NCBI GenBank assembly: GCA_003550325.1
Contig: QKWP01000196.1
Coordinates: 251,146 to 315,145, forward strand
DNA from: Gigaspora rosea
Lineage: Eukaryota > Glomeromycota > Glomeromycetes > Diversisporales > Gigasporaceae
DNA: 64,000 nt
Reading direction: 5' to 3'
Position numbers and translations under genes: made by a program. The notes beneath the pieces were generated by a model. It ran no database searches, was not told where the DNA came from, and saw only the letters and a program-made list of their open reading frames with translations. Numbering within the stretch: position 1 is the first letter of the stretch; every line of letters begins with the position of its first letter. This document shows, piece by piece, positions 55,686-64,000 of this stretch.

Positions 55686-58600
55686 TATATAAAAATAATT
55701 GGTAGAAAAAAAGAAAAATTGCATTTAGTTAATATAATAAAAAAAAGCAAAAATTATTTGAAAGAATAGAATAGAAATAGATTTGTAAAAAAAGTTTTTT
55801 ATTAGTTATGGTTATGAAATAATATATACAATAAATTTTTTAATAATTTATAATTAATATGTTTTATTTCAAAATATTATTGTAGTGAAATAAATATAAT
55901 ATTATTGTTGTATTAAAATAAGATTAGAGATCAATTTTTTTTTAATAAGAATTCAATTATATTTCAAGATTAGGTACAACTTTATATAAAATAAGAAATT
56001 TAAATAAATATTTATTTTGAAACAAATTGATTATTCTTAAAAAATTATATAATAAATTTACTATATATTGGTTAAACTTTAATAATAATAATATACTAAT
56101 TTAATATAAAGAAAATTTAAAAAGTTTGGTAATAGATATATAGATAGAATTTTGTGATGATATAGAGAAAAATGATAATTAATTGAATAGAAATTAGTAT
56201 GGTTGTTTGTTTTTAATCTTAACTCTCTCTAATTTGAATACTATTAAACTCTCTCTAAACTAAACAAAAATTTTTAGAACATTTGTAAATTTTATTATAA
56301 AGTTTGAATTAGCTATATATAAATTTTGAGAACTGAACTTTGCAAATTTTTATATAGTAAAAATCAGCAGTCCCAGCAATTTGAAATAGAAAAAGGTAAC
56401 TATATTTATAGAAAATTGTACATTTAAAAAAAAATTATTTTTAATTATTATTGTTTTGGTTAAAAAGATTATATTATTAAAATATATTAATATACTTTTA
56501 ATTAGCTATATTATTTATTTTTTAGTATGTGTTTACTATAGTTATATTTATATTTATTAAGTATAGCTTTATATTTTTAATTAATATAATATATATATTA
56601 TGTATTATAAAGATATATTATATTTATTTATTTATAACATTTATGTAATAATAAAATTATATAAGTTTTAAGTATTATTATAAGAAATAAATATAATAAA
56701 TTAATAGGTTGTAAGAAGTTATTTTAAAATTTAATTTTAAGTAGTTTTTTTGCAAAAAGTAGAAGTATACTTATCTTATTAATTGTAAAATACTGAATAA
56801 CAACAATATAGTAATTTTATTTTTAAATAAAATTATTTGTTATTAATTATTTTGTATAATAAAAAGCTAGAGTGAAATTTTTTTAAAAATAATTATAAAC
56901 AAAAAATTATTTTTATAAGCAAAATTGTAAAATAACATGGAGTATTTTTATTAAAAGGGCCCATTTTTACAGTTTTTTGAAAATAAGTTTTTAATAGATT
57001 TATATAAATTTTGATATAGATAACAATTGTTAATTATAAATGAAAGTTAATTTGTATAATAAAAAATTTAGATAATATAAAAAAAATACTAAAAAATGTG
57101 TAAAGCCAATATAATATAATAATTTATTTAATAGGTAGTTGTTGTTTTTAACCAATCAAATCATAAAATTTGATTAATTTTTGATTAGTTAGAAAATTAA
57201 ATTGAATAATTAAATTCAATTATATTAAAATAAAATATATGTAAAAATGAACCTTTTAATAGATAACATTTCATATAATTAGAAATATATTAAATTATAT
57301 AAATTAGCTATTTAATTAAATAAGTATTTTTATATAATACTTGAAGTAGAATAAATCTAAATGATTGAATTAGTATAATAGTATATAATTGATTTTTTGA
57401 AGGAAATTATTTAAATAAAGTTAAAGTCTTCTATATATGGCTTTTTAATTGTTACAATTTTTAATAGTTGAAGTTATAGCAATTAAGCACTATTATATTA
57501 ACAAAGTTTTGTATATAGGGTAAATAAAAAGATAAAATAAGGTAAAATAACAAATTAAAAAATAGTACAAATATAAAGTTCAGATTATGTGATTTTTTTT
57601 ATATATTATAAAAAATTTGTTTTTTTAATAAAGTATACAAATAATAGTTAATTTTATTTGTTTTTAAATAAGTTTTTAAATTGTAGTAATAAATTATATA
57701 GATAAAATGGATAATATAATAGTAGAAAAAAAATAAATATTTAAGGTTTTTTAATAAAAATAGTTTATGATAGTATAAAAATAACAAAAATTTTATATAA
57801 CATATTTATATTTTATATAATATAGTTTAAATTGGTCTAAATTAATAAGTCATACTTTTTGAACAAAAGAATACTATGATAATTACACATGTGGATCATT
57901 TTCTTTATACTCATAACTAAAGAATATAATAGAAATTAATCTATAATAATAAAAAATAAAATAAAAATTTGCTATTACTAAGTATAAGCATATGATTTAT
58001 ATAAGATATATATTGTTTAGTTTTTTTTTTATTTTGATTTGTTCAATACTTGGTTCCAATCATTCTATTAAGAAAATAAAATTAAAAGGTTATAAAAAAT
58101 TATAACAAAGGTGAGATTTATAAAATAATCAATAATGATGCCTATTTTATTCTTTGTTTATAAATTTAATTTTAAAGTAAAATATTTCACACTCTAAATG
58201 AACTAAATGATATACTCAAATGATAGTAGCTTATAATCATTTGGATCTTTATTTAAAAGTTTTTAATAAATTAAAAAGCTATAATAATATTCTTTAAATA
58301 GCAATAATTATAGTAGCACATTAAATATATTTCTGCAAAATTTCTTATTTTCATATTATCTATATAATTTACTTTAAACCCATTTGAATCTATACCAATA
58401 AATAGTAATATGTCTTTAATATTTAATACAGTTAGCAAAACAATAATATAGTATGAAGTTTTTAAATTTAAATATTCTATTGCTATAGGTTAAAAGCAAT
58501 TTAGATCTTTTGTTAATTTACAGAAATATTAATAAACACAATATATGATTTATATATGCATATTTGTATTTTGTACTAGTATTACAAGCTTAGTATTTAC

Positions 58601-59497
58601 ATGCTAAATAATAAGTATTATTATAAATAAGCTTATTATTGATATATTTGTTTGCATAATCCTTTTTAAAGTCTGTGAATAAATGTAAATAAATGATTAA
58701 TTATGCATATAGTTTAAATAGACCTATTGAAACATCAATTAAAATTAATCGTTATATATTAAAATTATTATAAAATTAATTGAAATCTAATAATGACAAA
58801 ATACTTGCAATTAACTGCAATTTTCTTTTATTATACTGCATAAAGGCCATATATATTACCAATTTATAAACATATAGGATAATTATTTAAATTGCAATTA
58901 ATTGACCAATTGTGGCTACACTACCAATAAATTAATTAAGTTCAAAAAATTGCAATGAATTGTCCTGCAATCAATAATTTGTTAGGCCAGTGTTAGGCCT
59001 AGTTGTAAATAAAGATTTGGTTTTGTAAAATATACAATTGGACTTTTAAATCAATTTTTCTAAATGTATGTCCTATAAAAGCACTCTAAATGTATGTTTT
59101 CACTTGGACCCAACTAATATTATGTATATAGATTTTAACTTTTTAAATATAATATTTTTCTAAATCATATTTTTACATATAGTTCCTCACTGACTATATA
59201 GATATTGAATATAAAGCAGACAATAACTATATACCCCTTTAGCATAAATTATGCAAGAAGTATATAATGTAAAGCAATATTATAAAATTATAAATCAAAT
59301 GAATATCAAATAATACTGTACAATCATTTATTAACAATGAATATATACAATATTATATGAACCTAACTTTATTTAATTATACCCTTATTTACATCAATTT
59401 TAATTTAATACATTTTACCCACTTTATCCAAACCCGATTTTACTTTACAAACCACCGAACCCGATTCCTAGACACCTGTTCTTACCTACTCTTCATA
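55686..59497. other. 3.8 kb of extreme AT-rich DNA, essentially featureless
   Basis: Mostly A/T runs. The only element seen is a degraded, reversed copy of the CAGTC-ended MITE at about 56217-56403 (CTCTCTAATTTGAATA ... TATATAGTAAAAATCAGC). A lone TCTAAATGTATG-type end lies at about 59055-59125. No gene on either strand. Confidence 0.5.
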
Positions 59498-61183
59498 ACT
59501 ATAAACCTACCTAAACTATTTTTTTCTAACTCAATTTCTACCTTTCAACCTAAAGCTAATAACTGACTATTGACGAGAATCTAGCACCCAGGAAAAATTG
59601 TTACCACATCAAACAACAATACCAAATAAGGAAATCTTATCAACAGCAAACCTAATCCACTTGTTAATATGGTAACGAAGTTTGAACCCCAAGACCCAAA
59701 ATAGCAAGACATATTTTAACGTCACCTAATTTTGCTACCCAGACCAAGCCCAGACTTAACAAAAAAAGGCCAGGCCAAACCAAATAAGAACCGGTCAGGT
59801 GAACCAAAACAATAATGTTTCCGAAAAGACATACTAAATTCAATAGTACTAACGGCTAATGTAGCTATACTAACGACGGAAGGACTTAAGCTCAAGGCCC
59901 CATAGAACCAGACAAGTTCCAATAAAGCCCATACAAGAAGGAATTAATAAATGCGTCCCAAGTTATATATAATAATAAAAAAAAAATAATAATAATATTT
60001 AGCTGATACCGAAATGGATCACAAGATCTAATAAAGAATCTGGAAAAGTCATACAAACTCCAATAAAAAACAAGGCAAGGACCAATGTATTAAAAGTACG
60101 TACAGACCTTTCGAAACGTACCAAGACCCATACCAAAGAAGTAAATCAAGACCAACCCAAAACTACTTTAAGTACAAGGACCCACACTAGAAAATGAAGA
60201 CTCTAGTACCTAACCAAATGGCAAGTTTTAGCATGCAAGAGAAAGAAGTTCAGTATCAAGAAAAGCAAGATAGGTCCTGACGAAGATCTGACAAGTTCCA
60301 AGTTCCAAACCCAGGTACTCAACGAAGCAAGATATGGGCCACACTCACTATAAACCTACCTAAACTATTTTCTTCTAACTTGATTCCTACCCCTTAATCT
60401 AAAGCTAACAACTGACTATTGATGAGAATCTAGCACGCAGGAAAAATTGTCACCATATTAAACAACGATACCAAACAATGGAAATCTTATCGACAGCAAA
60501 CCTAATCTACTCGTTAATATGGTAACGAAGTTCGAACCCCAAGACCCAAAATAGCAAGACATATTCTAACGTCACCTAATTTCACTACCCAGACCAAGCC
60601 CAGACTTAACAAAGAAAGGCCAGGCCAAACCAAATAAGAACCGGTCGGGTGAACCAAAACAAGAGCATTTCTGAAAAGACATACTAAATTCAATAGTACT
60701 AACGGCTAATGTAGCGATACTAATGACGGAAGGACTCAAGTTCAAGGCCAATAGAACCAGACAAGTTCCAATAAAGCCCATACAAGAAGGAATTAATAAA
60801 TGCATCCCAAGTTATATATAATAATAAAAAAAAAATAATACTTAGCTGATACTGAAATGGACCACAAGATCTAATAAAGAACCTGTAAAATAGAGATGTT
60901 ACCTGGGTAGGGCCAACCTGTACGGGTCAACAAATTTGACGGGTCATGCGGATCACGGGTCATTATCAGATTGACCTGGGTTAGTTTAAGTTTATAACGC
61001 AAAGCTTATACTGTATATAAATTGATTCGGAATCACCTTTAAGTTAATTCAAAATTCTTTATCGATTTGAGTAAATCTAAAATTTCGTTTCAACATAAGT
61101 GTATTTAGAATCAATTTATATTGATTCTAAATCTACAAAGCTTCTATTTTGACGTACAATATATACGCATACAACGAATACGC

Positions 61184-61219
<36 letters not shown>

Positions 61220-62352
61220 CTGTTATAGACAGGACCAACGAATTACATTAATATAGCAAGACTCAGAAATATAAATACAATTAATTCCTATATTCAAATA
61301 ATTCATTGTTTATGCCAAGAAACACGGCGTTTATAAAACAATTTGTGAGGCGAATTTGGGGATCAACTTTACAAATCTTGTTATAGGAATGGCAAGTGGA
61401 TCAAAAATCAATAGAAATTAGATCTTTGGAATTGGAATCTTATTCTATATCTGATATATAGAATGGTATAATGGCAAACAAGATTAACAATTAAGCGACA
61501 ACCATGAGAAAATAAATTGTGAATCAGGTATCGCACTTTAAAGTCAGACTAATAATTTTATGCGACTCAAAATACAGGAGCAAATATTACATCAGATGTG
61601 AAGATGTAACATTTAAAGTTTCTATATATGCTTCGCCATATGGATTTATCCAATAATATGCAAGATTTTGCGTATCAGATATGAATGCCAGTTAATTTGC
61701 AATATAACAAACACTACGTGAAATCTTCCATTCCTGGTATAAAAAAAATTAGACATTAGGGTTTCAAAATTAATTATCAACTGCCTGATTTCAGATAAAA
61801 TAAATAATATATATTTTTTCAAAAAAGTAACGTATAAATCACCTTATCAATCCTGCAATTTAACTAAGCCTAGTCATTTTATTATACCAATTCTGCGCAA
61901 TTTTATATTGTTTATTCCACTTTAGTTATCAAAATTCGGATTTTGCCTATTTGACCGTTGACCCGGGTTATGACCCGAGTTGACCCTTGACCCGAATTAC
62001 TTTGATCTGGATTACAATTTTCTGACCGGGTAACAACTCTACTGTAAAAGTCATACAAGCTCCAATAAAAAACAAGGCCGGGACCAACGTATTAAAAGTA
62101 TGTACAGACCTTTTCGAAACGTATCAAGACCCATACCAAGGAAGTAGATTAAGACCAACCCAAAACTACTTCAAGTGCAAGGACCCACACTAGAAAATGA
62201 AGACTCTAGTATCTAACCAAATGGCAAGTTCTAGCGTTCAAGAGAAAGAAGTTCAGTACCAAGAAAAGCAAAATAGGTCCTGATGAAGATCAGACAAAGT
62301 GCCAAGTTCCAGACCCAGGTACCCAATGAAGCAAGATATGGACCATACCCAA
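59498..62352. repeat. Tandem duplication of an ~850-bp unit, second unit split by a hAT element
   Basis: Unit 1 is 59498-60347 and unit 2 starts at 60348 (both begin ACTATAAACCTACCTAAACT). Unit 2 continues after the hAT insertion to about 62352 and is ~846 bp without it. The units differ at only a few percent of positions. Short minus-strand ORFs (59722-59922 and 60572-60805) share a GSPDRFLFGLAWPFFVKSGL stretch but look like translated low-complexity repeat. Confidence 0.85.
60891..62041. mobile_element. Non-autonomous hAT element (1151 bp) with perfect 8-bp duplication CTGTAAAA
   Basis: TAGAGATGTTACCTGGGTAG and the inverse of the right end (TAGAGTTGTTACCCGGTCAG) are TIRs. CTGTAAAA lies at 60883-60890 and 62042-62049. 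The paralogous unit 1 (about 60040-60055, CTGGAAAAGTCATAC) gives the empty site. Subterminal GGGTCA / TGACCC words occur at both ends and a TTA microsatellite at about 61187-61220. No transposase frame. Confidence 0.9.
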
Positions 62353-62362
62353 AACGAAAAAG

Positions 62363-62744
62363 TTAAGGGTAGGGTGTCAACATTTTCAAATTCATATAAA
62401 ATAGAATATAGATCAACATTGTGTAATAATAACATATAATATCATGTAAACATCACATGATTCGACCAATCAGATTTAGCAATTTTTTGTACTACCCAGG
62501 AAAAACATATAGCGATCTTAGAAGATTTTAATTATATGTGAAGTTAATTTTTTTTAAAGCAATACATATTGCGCAACTTCACTATTAGAAACAAACTGGA
62601 TTAAACTATATATTACATAAATTTGATACCAATTGGTTAAAATGTTAAAAAGTTTTATTAGAAGTATTTTTTTATTTACTATATAAAAATTTAATATACC
62701 ATGTAGATCATATGAAAAATGATCTATGTATACTCTACCCTTAA
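62363..62744. mobile_element. TTAAGGGTAGGGTG-ended element (382 bp)
   Basis: TTAAGGGTAGGGTG and the inverse of TACTCTACCCTTAA, with GATCATATGAAAAATGATC near the right end. Collinear with the first 300 and last 80 bases of 33719-34742, which has an extra foldback in the middle. Confidence 0.8.
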
Positions 62745-63215
62745 AAGATATAAAAGTTAAGAAAAATTGTAGAAGAAGAAACATAATATTTACTCACGTC
62801 AGAATCGGAACCACCAAAAAAAAAACCCGAAGAATCAGATCCCAGACCAAACGAAACTCTTTCGAAGAAATATACCAAGAAGCGTCAAACAAATAAAGAC
62901 TTACCAAGGCTTACTCCAAGCAATAAACGTTTTGTATATTTGGTGATATTCCAAAATTATTATTTGAATCTAAGGTCTTGTTGCAAATTTTTAGATTACA
63001 AGAAAAAAAGTTTTTATTAAATTGGCTAAGCCACTATAGATTATTACCAAATAATGATTACTTACCGCAAAAAAAAATTTAGTGGTACTACAAAGAAGAC
63101 TACGAACATCTCATTCGTCAAAGAAGCAAGTCATTGATTATCAAAGAATCAATAGGCAAAAAATTCGAAAGCAAAAAAACATAAAGTGAAAAACAAAGAG
63201 ATCACGTATACATCA
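62745..63215. other. A-rich repeat-derived DNA
   Basis: Vocabulary similar to the 59.5-62.3 kb tandem units (CAGATCCCAGACCAAACG). No gene. Confidence 0.35.
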
Positions 63216-63437
63216 GCAAATTTTATATATAGATATATATCGATTACTAACCGGTAAGATATATATCAATACTAAATACCCTCGCCGATTTCTATCGATA
63301 GTGATAGTAATCAATATATCTGATTATCAGATATATATCAATTATTATCACTATCGATAAAAATCGGCAGGGGTATTTAGTATCGATATATATCTTACCC
63401 AGTTAGTAATCGACATATATCTATATATAAAATTTGC
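63216..63437. repeat. 222-bp palindrome, arms ~105 bp
   Basis: GCAAATTTTATATATAGATA through GATAGTGATAGTAATCAATA is inverted to the right of the centre at about 63326. Contains ATATATCGAT words and GGGTATTTAGTA. Probably a foldback element. Confidence 0.78.
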
Positions 63438-63529
63438 CAATTAATCGATATATATCTGATAAATAATAATTATTATATTTACAAAATCATACTTTTTGCA
63501 AATTTTTAAACGTTTTACACATCAGCAAA

Positions 63530-64000
63530 AAAAAATATGCATAAACCTCTGTAAGTTTTTACGCAGGGGTAAACTTGCGAAAAACTTACGATTAGTTCGG
63601 AGTATTACGTATGGGTAATAATTACGGCTATAGTAATTTCGGAGTATTACAAAGGTGTAATAATTATGAACTTTTACGGTATAGTAAATTCGAAATATAG
63701 CGAAAACTGGCATAAATCAATGATATATTACAATATTACGATCAATTAATAATCAATTAATAATAAAATTCACATAATCATGCTTTTTGCAAATTTTTTA
63801 AACGTTTTACAGATTTTTGCATATTTTCGCATGTTTTCGTATATTTTCACAAGTTTTTGCAATTTTAATATAAAATTTTATATTTATTATTATTATTATA
63901 TATTATATTTTAATTTATATATATTTTTAATCAAAATTATATATTTTATTATATATTATTATACATTTTTTCAAAAAATTGAAAAAAATGACAAAAAAAA
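63530..64000. other. AT-rich end of the window with short TTACGG repeats
   Basis: TTCGGAGTATTAC occurs twice (63598, 63639) and GCAAATTTTTAAACGTTTTAC twice (63498, 63789, with small differences). No gene. Confidence 0.4.

Noticed and set aside
59960..60020. CGGTATCAGCT on the minus strand as an LTR primer-binding site
   Set aside because: Too short a match, no LTR borders (TG...CA) and no polyprotein nearby.
60480..60545. GTTCGAACCCC resembling a tRNA T-arm or pol III B box
   Set aside because: No A box, acceptor stem or cloverleaf could be built around it, and GTTCGAAC is a palindrome likely by chance.
59722..60805. Two similar minus-strand ORFs in the tandem units
   Set aside because: Similarity is explained by DNA duplication; only part of each frame matches and no family is recognisable.

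Overview
The window looks like nuclear DNA of an AT-rich, transposon-loaded fungal genome, most likely an arbuscular mycorrhizal (Glomeromycotina) or other early-diverging fungus. The grounds are a fungal-type Snx41/Atg20 sorting nexin and a SIRT1/Hst1-class sirtuin, both split by many short GT-AG introns (roughly 50-190 bases), an overall composition near 75-80% A+T, and very dense inverted-repeat DNA elements. The organism call is inference; the gene families are read directly from the sequence. There is no bacterial-style gene packing, rRNA, convincing tRNA or CRISPR array.

Only one short interval, about 36.7-42.1 kb, carries recognisable host genes. An eight-exon class I sirtuin (570 aa) lies on the minus strand and an eight-exon PX-BAR sorting nexin of the Snx41/Atg20 type (about 533 aa) on the plus strand. 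They are head to head across a 775-base intergenic region, which also holds two exon-like pieces resembling the first half of an LSm fold. A 69-codon ORF at 17.4 kb is a weak extra candidate.

Almost everything else is mobile or repetitive. An intact Tc1/mariner transposon (23,947-25,299; perfect 30-bp terminal repeats; DD34E transposase of 349 aa) sits inside a TA-flanked foldback element, which itself sits inside an older inverted-repeat element. Tourist/Harbinger-like MITEs with 3-bp TTA/TAA duplications occur at 20.2, 21.4, 27.1, 47.8 and 49.1 kb. CAGTC-ended TA-flanked MITEs occur at 0.6, 2.5, 13.1-14.1, 51.3, 54.4 and 56.2 kb. hAT-like elements with 8-bp duplications lie at 44.6-46.4 kb (imperfect) and 60.9-62.0 kb (perfect). 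Three copies of a ~1.1-kb poly(A)-ended retroposon lie at 11.7, 21.6 and 46.6 kb, two of them with clear target duplications. Large near-perfect palindromes lie at 4.0, 8.8, 15.5, 28.6, 34.0, 43.8, 48.0 and 63.2 kb. Minisatellites occupy 11.0-11.6, 14.1-15.0, 18.3, 29.8-30.4 and 54.9-55.5 kb. A tandem 850-bp duplication fills 59.5-62.35 kb. The stretch 56.4-59.4 kb is extremely AT-rich and featureless.

The most unusual signal is a conserved ~75-bp core (built around CTACTGGGCCGATTT and GAGCTCTACAACTTTC) that recurs about 20 times, in both orientations, inside foldback elements whose terminal repeats are unrelated. Elements of several classes also carry two-to-three-unit TTAGGG telomere-like tracts. 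Two assembly gaps are present (17,737-18,085 and 45,804-45,829); the second is flanked by an ~85-bp direct duplication that may be an assembly artefact.
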